Shown here: in pieces, positions 1-6,652 of the stretch
Layout of the letters: the number at the start of each line of letters is the position of its first letter
Numbering within the stretch: the first letter of the stretch is position 1
DNA from: JAXGPF01 sp964650945
GTDB lineage: Bacteria; Verrucomicrobiota; Kiritimatiellia; JAAZAB01
Direction: 5' to 3'
Assembly: GCA_964650945.1 (NCBI GenBank)
Contig: CAZYXU010000141.1
Location: forward strand, 1 to 10,023
Length of the DNA: 10,023 bases
Program-made: the position numbers and the translations under genes
Notes under the pieces: model-generated
Told to the model about the DNA's origin: nothing
The model's database searches: none
The model's input: only the letters and a program-made list of their open reading frames with translations

Positions 1-1
1 C

Positions 2-400
2 CGCAGCGCCGCGGTCCGCCTGCCGATGTATTCGCCCTCGGACAAGGCCAAGCGCCTCGAATTCCGCTGCCCCGACCCCAGTTGCAATCCCTACCTGGCC
101 ATGTCGGCGATCTTGATGGCCGGACTGGACGGCATCCTGAACAAGATTCATCCCGGCGAGCCGTTGGACAAGGACATTTACGACCTGCCGCCGGAGGAAG
201 CCGCGCAAGTGCCGCAGACGCCGGGATCGCTGCGCGATTCCCTGAAGGCGCTGGCCGCCGACCATGATTACCTGCTGAAGGGCGACGTGTTTACGCCGGA
301 TGTGATTGACACCTGGATCAACTACAAGATGAAAAACGAGGTGTTGGCGCTGGATTTACGCCCGCACCCGTGGGAATTCGCGCTGTATTACGATATCTGA
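2..400 (+). CDS. glnA: Glutamine synthetase type I, C-terminal part (5' end outside window)
   Basis: This is the C-terminal 132 residues of glutamine synthetase, which makes glutamine from glutamate, ammonia and ATP in the cytosol as a dodecamer. The frame is open to the left edge (first full codon at 2), and the residues before the ATG at 26 read RSAAVRLP, the conserved ATP/glutamate-site strand, so that ATG is internal. Next come the KRLEFR block, with two arginines spaced as the substrate-binding pair of the enterobacterial enzyme, then PDPSCNPYLA, and the loop around IYDLPPEE. The Tyr at 179-181 sits where GSI-beta enzymes are adenylylated. The end, HPWEFALYYDI, matches the family's usual C-terminus, so the 3' end is intact. 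The gene faces the minus-strand cluster and is probably unrelated to it. The symbol rests on close similarity to bacterial GlnA; subtype beta is an inference from the tyrosine loop. Confidence 0.95.
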   Translation, partial: RSAAVRLPMYSPSDKAKRLEFRCPDPSCNPYLAMSAILMAGLDGILNKIHPGEPLDKDIYDLPPEEAAQVPQTPGSLRDSLKALAADHDYLLKGDVFTPDVIDTWINYKMKNEVLALDLRPHPWEFALYYDI

Positions 401-407
401 TGGCCGC

Positions 408-438
408 GCCGCGGCGCCCGCTCCCAGGGCGCCGCGGC
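408..438 (+). terminator. GC hairpin after glnA, possible terminator
   Basis: Bases 408-419 (GCCGCGGCGCCC) are the exact reverse complement of 427-438, with a 7-base loop, starting 8 bases after the glnA stop. The 12-bp all-GC stem is very strong, but no T-run follows on the plus strand, so it is not a canonical intrinsic terminator. It may stop RNA polymerase with help, protect the 3' end of the mRNA, or separate the two converging transcripts. Confidence 0.5.
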
Positions 439-510
439 CAGTCCCGTACGACGGATGGCGTGCGCCAACCGGGAAAACGGGGCGGCATCATAGCAGATCA
501 TCGACAAAAT

Positions 511-531
511 CCGCGGTTGCATGAATCGCGG
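511..531 (-). terminator. Weak hairpin plus short T-run after the TPR gene
   Basis: Read on the minus strand, about 9 bases after the TPR stop, CCGCG and CGCGG (527-531 and 511-515) can pair around an 11-base loop and are followed by ATTTTG. Two further A-T pairs are possible beyond a mismatch. The stem is short and the T-run is only four bases, so this is a weak candidate for the end of the minus-strand transcript. Confidence 0.3.
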
Positions 532-539
532 TTTGTATG

Positions 540-1697
540 TCAATTTTTCATCCGGTCTTCCGCCGCCGCGCGGTCTGACGCGGAAATATTGGGCATATCA
601 ACCAGCTTGGCATATGCTTCCCGCGCAGCCTGCCGATTGCCTTCCGCCTCGAAACACCGGGCGATGCCCATCTGCGCGCGACCCTGGTCCGGCCAATGCG
701 CGCCCGGCATGGCCGGCACCCGGGCATATTGCGCGCGCGCAGCGGTAAATTCCCGGGCGCCTTCCAGGCATTGACCAATGCCCAGTTGGGCGGTCGCCCG
801 ATGATGGTCTTCCACCCGCTCCATCTCGAACACTTTGCCAAATTCCACGCGCGCTTCCGCGTATTTGCCGGCGGCCAGCAAAGCGCCGGCCTTTTGCATC
901 TGCATACGGAAGATCGTGTCCAGCCGCTCGATCACCCGCAAGGGCGCCTGGTTTTTTTCCGCAAGCGCGAGATAGGCTTGGCAGGCCCCGGAGTAGTTGC
1001 CGGCTTCATAGAGCGCGTTGCCCGCGCCGATTTCCGCGCGCAGCTTGGTCGGCGCATCCGCATTGTCGGCCAGCAAAACCCGCGCATAAGCCGCGCGCGC
1101 TTCTTCCCAGCGCGCTTCCGCCATATAACTGTCGCCCATGCCGGTCCAGGCGTTTTGCACATGGATGGACGCCACGCCGGGAATGGCCAGGGCTTTTTCC
1201 CAGGCTGCGCGCGCGGCGGGGCAATCGCCCAGAGCGTAATGCACTTCGCCGATTTTCGACCAGCCGCGCGCCTGGTTGGCAACGTTGGCGTTGGTCATCA
1301 GCGTGATTTGCGCATAGGCGGCAACCGCCTGGGTGAATGCGCGCTCGCTGTCATACGCGGCGCCGATGGCTTCCAGGGCGGAGGCGCGATCGTTCGGCCC
1401 CAGCCCCACCCCTTCCAGGGCGGCCGCCAGAATGGCGCGACCGGCGGCCGGATCGCCGGCGGAGACCAGGTTGCGCCCCCACCCCAGCCGCGCTTGGGCG
1501 CGCTGCGCGTCATTCGTCGCCAGCTCCGCCGCCGCCGCGAAGGTTTTGGCGGCGTCCACCCACAAGGAGCGCTGTTGCTCCACCATGGCTTGCTTCATAA
1601 GCTCCTGGCAGGAGCCGGCTGATTCCGACCGCGCCGCCGGTGCCGACAATAATGCCGCCAGCATGGTTGCCTGCAAGATTGTTATAATTCTTCGCAT
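540..1697 (-). CDS. Exported tetratricopeptide-repeat (TPR) protein
   Basis: This is a 385-residue protein with a likely Sec signal peptide: MRRIITI, a hydrophobic stretch over residues 5-20, then an APAARSESA cleavage region near 22-27. The rest is helical and alanine-rich, with about eight TPR-like units of 34-40 residues. The clearest are near 145-175 (IGEVHYALGDCPAARAAWEK), 183-212 (GDSYMAEARWEEARAAYARV), 220-248 (GNALYEAGNYSGACQAYLAL), 266-292 and 340-368. TPR arrays bind other proteins or peptides; no catalytic domain is visible. Its place in the periplasm or outer envelope and its location after a large exported carbohydrate-related gene suggest an assembly or scaffold role, but this is inference. 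The ATG at 1697 is chosen because AAGGAG lies 6 bases upstream and the signal peptide begins there. It is the last gene of the minus-strand series and converges on glnA. Confidence 0.85.
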   Translation of the reverse strand: MRRIITILQATMLAALLSAPAARSESAGSCQELMKQAMVEQQRSLWVDAAKTFAAAAELATNDAQRAQARLGWGRNLVSAGDPAAGRAILAAALEGVGLGPNDRASALEAIGAAYDSERAFTQAVAAYAQITLMTNANVANQARGWSKIGEVHYALGDCPAARAAWEKALAIPGVASIHVQNAWTGMGDSYMAEARWEEARAAYARVLLADNADAPTKLRAEIGAGNALYEAGNYSGACQAYLALAEKNQAPLRVIERLDTIFRMQMQKAGALLAAGKYAEARVEFGKVFEMERVEDHHRATAQLGIGQCLEGAREFTAARAQYARVPAMPGAHWPDQGRAQMGIARCFEAEGNRQAAREAYAKLVDMPNISASDRAAAEDRMKN

Positions 1698-1703
1698 TGG
1701 TTG

Positions 1704-1709
1704 CTCCTT
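1704..1709 (-). promoter_or_regulatory. Ribosome binding site of the TPR gene
   Basis: On the minus strand, AAGGAG lies 6 bases before the ATG at 1697. It is the best Shine-Dalgarno match in the window and fixes that start. Confidence 0.75.
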
Positions 1710-1714
1710 ATTAT

Positions 1715-1743
1715 TAATTTTCTCAAAGTTAAGTCAGTTTCAA
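1715..1743 (-). promoter_or_regulatory. Tentative promoter in the AT-rich leader of the TPR gene
   Basis: Within the 115-base gap, the stretch just upstream of the TPR ribosome site is strongly AT-rich compared with the surrounding coding DNA. TTGAAA (1738-1743, minus strand) resembles a -35 box. At 17 bases the -10 position is AAATTA (1715-1720), which is a poor match. The composition favours a promoter, but the boxes do not decide it. Confidence 0.2.
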
Positions 1744-1786
1744 AGTCCTGCCTGAATGGCCGGGGTGGAACCAGGCCCTCCAGTTT

Positions 1787-1810
1787 CCCGCACCCCGCCA
1801 CCCGCATCCC
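1787..1810 (-). other. Potential G-quadruplex right after the large gene's stop codon
   Basis: On the minus (transcribed-sense) strand, four G-runs of 3, 3, 4 and 3 bases are separated by loops of 4, 4 and 3 bases (ATGC, TGGC, TGC), which meets the usual G3+N1-7 pattern. It begins two bases after the TAA at 1813-1815. The two halves are near-copies 14 bases apart (GCGGGATGCGGG and GCGGGGTGCGGG), so it may have arisen by a small duplication. A perfect 5-bp stem (1815-1819 with 1824-1828) overlaps the end of the coding sequence next to it. Confidence 0.5.
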
Positions 1811-1812
1811 GC

Positions 1813-4800
1813 TTACTGGAACACCAGTTCCCCGTAGCATTCCACGTCCGACCAACCCTGCTTGATGCGCGCCCAGTAACTTTCCGGCATCAGCAATTCG
1901 CGAAAGCGGCGGATGAAATTCGCCCGCCATTTTGCGCCGGCCGGCGGCGCGGAAACTTCCATGGCCGCAAAGGGAATGGCCGCTTCAATCGTCCAATAGC
2001 CGTCCGCCGCCCCCGCTGCCGCCTGCCACTCGGTCTGGCGCAAATCTTCACTGGTCACCCCCCAGTCTCCGGAACCAGCGTAATATTTCAATCCGCCGGC
2101 ATTCACGGCGAATTGCCTTACCCGTGCATTTTCAGCGTTGATAAACATCACCACCGTATCGTCGTATTTGCGCAACACCTCGATGGGATTGTCCGCGCTC
2201 GCAACTTTGCGCAACGCCTTTACGTCCGGATCGGCCATGCGCAGGCCCAGATATAAATTTTGACCGTCATGGCATGCCTGCACGGAGGTGTCCGCTAACG
2301 GAATCCCTAAATACGGCGTCTGGCCCCCGCCAATGCTGAAAAAACGGTAGCTGGCCGGCGCTCCTTTCCAGGCCGCATCGTCCAACTGGCCGTCAATCGC
2401 CGGCGGCATATCCCTGACGGCCGCCACGGCCAATGTCGGCCGTTCCCAAGTGTCAATCTTATCCGCCGGCCCCGGCCGCCCGGGGAGGCGTGCGGAATAC
2501 TTCTGGGCTGGAATCAGATTTTCCTTCCAGAGCGACCAGAACCTCCAATTGGTCAATGCCGACCAGGCGGCGGCGTAGTTGCCAACAGCCAATAATGCCT
2601 CCGCTTGCGCCAGGATCGCGCGCATAAAATCACGGTCATCGCGCGTGATGGCCAGGGCGGCGGCGGGATCGTCCATGATGGCGCCCGCATCCCGGATGAT
2701 CGTGCGCATATGCGCCAAGTCCGCTTCCGGCAGAGGCGCATTACTCCAGGCAATGATGGCGATAATCGATTTTTGAGATTTCAGATCCGGGGTTTCAGCG
2801 CCGGCAGCCCGGAAAGCCGCCATCCCGAACGGTTTCAGCGATACCGGCACGATGGTTTTGCCATCCTCTTCCCGCGTTGCCACCGGGGCCCCATCGCCGG
2901 GGCGGATCACCTTGGCCGGACCGCTTAACACCACTTCGCCGCTGACCGGCCAATAGCCGGGATTGGCGACATAGAACCAGTAAGCGCCGTCCTTGCGCAG
3001 CGCGCGCATGGCCAGGTTGTGTTTGAAATCCGCCGTATCCAGCACCGATGCGAATTTTTCCTTCGGCAGCGCGGTGATTATTTTTGCAACCTCCCGCATG
3101 TGCTGCTCGCGGCTGTTGATGATATTCACGTCGGTGAAGCCATAAATCAAAATATCCGGGTCGGCGCCGATCATGGCCTGGGTGAAGGGCTCCATGACAT
3201 TATCGTCATGCGCCTGCGAGATGAACCGGCTGACATTCGACGGCACGGGCCAGCCGTCCGGGATGTCTTCAATTTTGCCCGCGCCGCCGGAAGTGCTGTC
3301 GCTCCGGCCCGGAAACAGCCAGCCGGGCGCGCCGGTGGGCAGTTCATGCCAGCAGGTGCACAGCGTTACCATGCGGTTGGGCCCGCGGGCGTAATAAGCG
3401 GACGGTTCCGCCCCGACAATATGCTCCCAGAAATACGCCTTGCCGTCGCTGGCCGGGCCGACGGGATAGATGTAGCGGCCAAACCAGATGTTTTTGTCAT
3501 TTTCCACGACGGAAGGATCCATGCCGAACTCCCGCATGTATTGGCCGTAGGGCTTATCCGACTCGAACAGCCAGTACCGGCTCATGTCGGCGCCCGCATG
3601 GAAGCCGTAGAGCACATTCAAATCCTTGCGGTATTTGTGCAGCGTATCGCGGGTTTTGGTCAAATAACTCCGCGTGGCCCGGCAGCGCCACGCCACCCAT
3701 TGTTCCCGCATGGCATCGGAAGTGAGAAACAAATGACGCATTGCAAAACGCTGGGGGTCCGTAGGATCGCCGGGCACTTGGACGCGGGTGTCGCGGGCAA
3801 AGGCCGCGATGGTGGCGTCGGAATAATCATAATCGAACGGCGACTTGTGGCTGACGCATGGCGCCGGGCCAAGTCCGCCGCCGTCAATAAACACGCAATA
3901 ATAAATGCCCTTCCAGGCGGGCGAGAACGCGAATTTTTCCGCCAGGTCGGCCGCCACGCGCCGATATCCGGCCTCGATTGCCGGATGGTTCGGATTCGCG
4001 TGCCAGCCGCCCTGCTTGCCGTCCTTGGTGATGAACGAAACGGTTTCGGCGCCGGCGGCCACCTCCGTATCGCCCGCGGCAAACTGCGCTTTGATTTTTT
4101 TATGTCCGACATATTCCACCATCGAATACATGGTGATGCCGTTGCGTTCGAAAAAGCGCAGCGCCGTCTCGCGAATGTCCTGCAACAGGCGGCCATCGCC
4201 CGGCATCAGGTCCGGCGGCGTATAAGAGTTGTTATCCTCGGCGTATTGAAACGCGCCCATGGCGTAAAAATTCTGGCCGGTGAACCGCAGGTACTGGCTA
4301 TAGTTCCGGCAGGCGTCGAAATGCCAACGCAAGCGTTGAACGAAACGCGCCACCTGATCGTATTCCATGTGGTCGTAACGCCCCTGGTAGGGATACAGTC
4401 CGTCCACATCGCCGAAGGTCCGGCCCAACGAGTGGGCGCGCTCTGAATGGATGCCGAATAACCGCTCGCCGGTGGTGTTGATTTTAACGGCCGGCAGTTC
4501 ATCCACCCGGTAGATGCGCAGGCGCGCCGCGGCGGCCGGCAGGTTGGCTTTGAGATTGACGATGTCCAGGGTGTGGATTTCCGGGTCCGCCCAGTGCAGC
4601 CAGCGCATTTCGTGCAGTTTGCCGTCCAGCGGGTATTTCCCGCCCGTCACCAGCGACGGCCCATCCTCCGAAGTCCAGCCGGAAGCGTCCAGCCGCCGCC
4701 AGGGCGTCAGGGGGCGTCCGCCAAGCTCGCGGCCGGCGCTGGTGACGGAGACGCCTATCCAGCGTTCGGCGTCATTGGGGTATTCCAGCACCAGCATGTA

Positions 4801-6447
4801 CCAGCCATGCGGGCGGGCGAATTCGAAGCGGTACGAAAACATTGCGGCGCGGCCGGCATCCGTGACCTCGCGATAGACCAGTTTCTCCTGATTGACAATC
4901 CGCGGCGTCTTGACCGCGTTGATCTTGACTCCGGTTTGCGGCGCCGCCGATTCCACCCAGCGATGCGGGTCCGCCGGGCTGGTAAAATCAATGACTTTTT
5001 CCAATTCCATCCGCATGCCTTCCTCGTAGTCATTGCCGGCAACCTCGGCCATCGGCAAACGGCCCACGACAATCAAGGGCTCCTCGATGCGATGATCCAC
5101 CGCCGTATCGCCGTCGCGCAGCTCAACTTCCAGCGTATAGACGCCGCTCTCCCGCCGGCCGGCATCCACCGGATAAACAACCGAATGGGTTTGACGCTGG
5201 CGCTCGCCTTGTTCCACCACGCCCCGCGCAACTTCCGGCCGGTCGGCATTGCGCTCCACCCGGCGCAACACCCAATGCGCGGACGTCTTTTCCCCGGCCA
5301 AGCCCTCCGGCACGCGCAGATTCACCCGTAACGGAACGGCGTCGTCAAAATATAACCGCGGGTCAACCCCGGGGTTTTCCAGCAACAGGCGCCCGTCGTA
5401 AGACGGCCAGCGCCGCGCCACAAAAGTCGCGTCCATATTCGCAGCCATGGCCGGCCGCCACGGCGCATCATCGAAGTCCGGCCGCTGCCAGCCTTCATCC
5501 GCGAGCGCCGCCCCCTTCCAATCCGCCCCCGTATCCAGAATCACCACCGTACCGTCGCGCATAATCACCCGGCCCTGCAACGACACCACCGGCGTATCGT
5601 TGGCGGTGCGCACCTGTTCCGCGTAAAGGCAAATGACGTTTTTTTTGCCGGGCGCCAGATACGGCGCCAAATCCACCGGAACCAGTTGGTCGTAAATTGT
5701 ACGCAACGGCACTTCGCGCCCGTTGACAAACAACTGGCTGCCCTCGGACACCATGCCGACCGCGCGCCAGATTCCGCCCCGCGGCAAATCAAACGCCTTG
5801 CGGTAATACCCCCGGCTGGTTAACTGCTCCACGCGAATTGACTTGATTTCAACGGCATTTTCCGCCGGCCCGGCAATGGTAAGGCCGAAACCGTCAGGGC
5901 CGGCTTTGTAAACCTTGAAGCGCAAGGTTTGCCATGCGTTCCCTTCCAGTACCGCTTCTGCTTTGGGTTTCATCCACCAGTAGAGGCTTTCCGGCCCGTA
6001 ACGGCCGATTTTACTCGAGCCGTTGGCCCATAATTCCACCGCCCAGGTGCTGGACGCCGCCGACTGGCGGACCTCCAGAACGACCTCATTCCAGCCGGAA
6101 TACATGCTGATGCGTTCGGCTTTGGCTTGGCGGCCATCGTAATTCCCCCACCCCAGGACAACCCGCTCGCCGGAAGTTTTGAAGCACAGCCCCTGGTTAT
6201 TCACGGCAAGATTCGTGATTTCCGGGGAAAAATATGTGAAATTACAGCGCCCGTCCGCGGAAAATTTCCAGGGCGCGCCCGACCTTTCGATTGCCAGGTC
6301 GTTGGTCAAAACATAAACCTGCAGGCGCTTGGCGCGGTACAGATCGCGTTCCTGCACCCGCGGCCGGGCATTGAACCCCCAGGCCGCCATCCCCATTGCC
6401 AGCAGCATCACCCCGGCAAACAACCGATATTTTGTCGCTTTTTGCAT
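1813..6447 (-). CDS. Very large exported multidomain protein: beta-sandwich N-terminal domains, glycosidase-like barrel, CBM9-like C-terminus
   Basis: This protein has about 1544 residues (positions below are counted from the next ATG upstream at 6459; subtract 4). Residues 5-29 form a signal peptide or anchor: KATKYR, then LFAGVMLLAMGMAAWGF. Residues 45-212 look like a beta-sandwich of unknown family. Residues 216-340 resemble the sugar-binding jelly-roll domain of rhamnosidases and GH2 enzymes (LFVNGREV, VDLAPYLAPGKKNVI, GWQRPDFDDAPW). Residues 370-660 hold further beta-rich domains. Residues 665-1130 read as an (alpha/beta)8 glycosidase-like barrel, with candidate acidic residues E782 (MYSMVEYVG) and D859 (YYCVFIDGGG). 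A small beta domain (1156-1218) and a helical stretch (1225-1320) follow. Residues 1338-1548 are CBM9-like: IDGQLDDAAW, LYLGLRMAD, DDTVVMFIN, GYWTIEAAIPF. The start at 6447 is favoured by GAGGGG 4 bases upstream; the ATG at 6459 has no such site. Carbohydrate binding is fairly safe; hydrolase activity is inferred, and I cannot name the family. Confidence 0.85.
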   Translation of the reverse strand: MQKATKYRLFAGVMLLAMGMAAWGFNARPRVQERDLYRAKRLQVYVLTNDLAIERSGAPWKFSADGRCNFTYFSPEITNLAVNNQGLCFKTSGERVVLGWGNYDGRQAKAERISMYSGWNEVVLEVRQSAASSTWAVELWANGSSKIGRYGPESLYWWMKPKAEAVLEGNAWQTLRFKVYKAGPDGFGLTIAGPAENAVEIKSIRVEQLTSRGYYRKAFDLPRGGIWRAVGMVSEGSQLFVNGREVPLRTIYDQLVPVDLAPYLAPGKKNVICLYAEQVRTANDTPVVSLQGRVIMRDGTVVILDTGADWKGAALADEGWQRPDFDDAPWRPAMAANMDATFVARRWPSYDGRLLLENPGVDPRLYFDDAVPLRVNLRVPEGLAGEKTSAHWVLRRVERNADRPEVARGVVEQGERQRQTHSVVYPVDAGRRESGVYTLEVELRDGDTAVDHRIEEPLIVVGRLPMAEVAGNDYEEGMRMELEKVIDFTSPADPHRWVESAAPQTGVKINAVKTPRIVNQEKLVYREVTDAGRAAMFSYRFEFARPHGWYMLVLEYPNDAERWIGVSVTSAGRELGGRPLTPWRRLDASGWTSEDGPSLVTGGKYPLDGKLHEMRWLHWADPEIHTLDIVNLKANLPAAAARLRIYRVDELPAVKINTTGERLFGIHSERAHSLGRTFGDVDGLYPYQGRYDHMEYDQVARFVQRLRWHFDACRNYSQYLRFTGQNFYAMGAFQYAEDNNSYTPPDLMPGDGRLLQDIRETALRFFERNGITMYSMVEYVGHKKIKAQFAAGDTEVAAGAETVSFITKDGKQGGWHANPNHPAIEAGYRRVAADLAEKFAFSPAWKGIYYCVFIDGGGLGPAPCVSHKSPFDYDYSDATIAAFARDTRVQVPGDPTDPQRFAMRHLFLTSDAMREQWVAWRCRATRSYLTKTRDTLHKYRKDLNVLYGFHAGADMSRYWLFESDKPYGQYMREFGMDPSVVENDKNIWFGRYIYPVGPASDGKAYFWEHIVGAEPSAYYARGPNRMVTLCTCWHELPTGAPGWLFPGRSDSTSGGAGKIEDIPDGWPVPSNVSRFISQAHDDNVMEPFTQAMIGADPDILIYGFTDVNIINSREQHMREVAKIITALPKEKFASVLDTADFKHNLAMRALRKDGAYWFYVANPGYWPVSGEVVLSGPAKVIRPGDGAPVATREEDGKTIVPVSLKPFGMAAFRAAGAETPDLKSQKSIIAIIAWSNAPLPEADLAHMRTIIRDAGAIMDDPAAALAITRDDRDFMRAILAQAEALLAVGNYAAAWSALTNWRFWSLWKENLIPAQKYSARLPGRPGPADKIDTWERPTLAVAAVRDMPPAIDGQLDDAAWKGAPASYRFFSIGGGQTPYLGIPLADTSVQACHDGQNLYLGLRMADPDVKALRKVASADNPIEVLRKYDDTVVMFINAENARVRQFAVNAGGLKYYAGSGDWGVTSEDLRQTEWQAAAGAADGYWTIEAAIPFAAMEVSAPPAGAKWRANFIRRFRELLMPESYWARIKQGWSDVECYGELVFQ

Positions 6448-6451
6448 AGCA

Positions 6452-6457
6452 CCCCTC
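6452..6457 (-). promoter_or_regulatory. Probable ribosome binding site deciding the large gene's start
   Basis: GAGGGG on the minus strand lies 4 bases before the ATG at 6447. It overlaps the alternative ATG at 6457-6459, which has no purine-rich site in front of it. The spacing is a little short, so the choice is moderate rather than firm; the two starts differ by only four residues. Confidence 0.45.
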
Positions 6458-6490
6458 ATTGATTATTCAACCGAGTCTCTTTCAAAAGTA

Positions 6491-6518
6491 TTCAGTGTTC
6501 GGTGTTCAGCGTTCGGCA
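6491..6518 (+). repeat. Heptamer tandem repeat tract 1 (TTCRGYG)
   Basis: Four adjoining seven-base units read TTCAGTG, TTCGGTG, TTCAGCG and TTCGGCA; the next seven bases, GTCAGAA, are a further diverged unit. The tract lies in the gap between the GHL6-type gene and the large gene, 32 bases upstream of the latter's upstream ATG. Confidence 0.75.
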
Positions 6519-6568
6519 GTCAGAATTACACGACAACGTAACGCGCTGAATTAACGCCACTTGCAATC

Positions 6569-6603
6569 ATTCTGAATTCTGACTCCTGAATTCTGAATTC
6601 TTT
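6569..6603 (+). repeat. Heptamer tandem repeat tract 2 (ATTCTGA)
   Basis: Five adjoining seven-base units read ATTCTGA, ATTCTGA, CTCCTGA, ATTCTGA and ATTCTTT. Read on the opposite strand the unit is TCAGAAT, the same TTCAG-type core as tract 1, so the two tracts are in opposite orientation. The tract contains three GAATTC sites. Confidence 0.8.
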
Positions 6604-6604
6604 C

Positions 6605-6652
6605 AAAATGTTGGTTTTTAAATTGGATTCAACCTTCATCATTCAACATTTT
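6605..6652. repeat. 9-bp inverted repeat spanning the end of the GHL6-type gene
   Basis: AAAATGTTG (6605-6613) and CAACATTTT (6644-6652) are perfect reverse complements with a 30-base spacer. The right arm lies inside the last codons of the GHL6-type gene. In the minus-strand transcript it would fold into a hairpin just after the stop codon. No T-run follows beyond the stem itself, so its use as a terminator is doubtful. Confidence 0.4.
6627..6647 (+). repeat. Heptamer tandem repeat tract 3 (ATTCAAC), running into a stop codon
   Basis: Three adjoining seven-base units read ATTCAAC, CTTCATC and ATTCAAC. The last unit covers the final Val-Glu-stop of the GHL6-type gene (stop at 6639-6641), so the repeat may have reshaped that protein's C-terminus. 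The unit differs from tracts 1 and 2 but keeps the same period. Confidence 0.5.

Larger units (their letters stand above)
6478..6608. mobile_element. Possible MITE-like insert bounded by 10-base direct repeats
   Basis: TCTTTCAAAA occurs exactly at 6478-6487 and again at 6599-6608. The 111 bases between (6488-6598) begin GTATTCAG and end CTGAAT, giving a short inverted terminal match ATTCAG/CTGAAT. The interior also contains AGTCAGAATT (6518-6527) with its reverse complement at 6575-6584, so the two repeat tracts inside could pair as a long hairpin. This arrangement resembles a small non-coding insert with a target-site duplication, with no coding capacity. It could equally be a chance repeat in a low-complexity gap. 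Confidence 0.3.

Noticed and set aside
26..28. ATG at 26 as the start of a short protein
   Set aside because: The frame continues upstream to the edge with RSAAVRLP, a conserved glutamine synthetase strand, so this methionine is internal.
370..774. A 134-codon plus-strand frame overlapping the glnA end and the TPR gene
   Set aside because: It overlaps two well-supported genes out of frame and its product is low-complexity and basic.
696..1622. A 308-codon plus-strand frame opposite the TPR gene
   Set aside because: It lies fully antisense to a gene with a signal peptide, a good ribosome site and repeated TPR motifs. Its translation is Arg/Gly/Pro/His-rich with no domain, as expected from GC-rich antisense sequence.
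3019..4446. A 475-codon plus-strand frame opposite the large gene
   Set aside because: The minus strand here encodes the conserved-looking barrel. The plus-strand product has no recognisable motif, and long antisense frames are common where third codon positions are GC-rich.
4573..5331. A 252-codon plus-strand frame opposite the large gene
   Set aside because: It has the same antisense composition effect, with no domain, signal peptide or ribosome site.
6491..6647. CRISPR array
   Set aside because: The repeats are seven bases long with no spacers between them; the region has no 24-37-base direct repeats and no cas gene is nearby.
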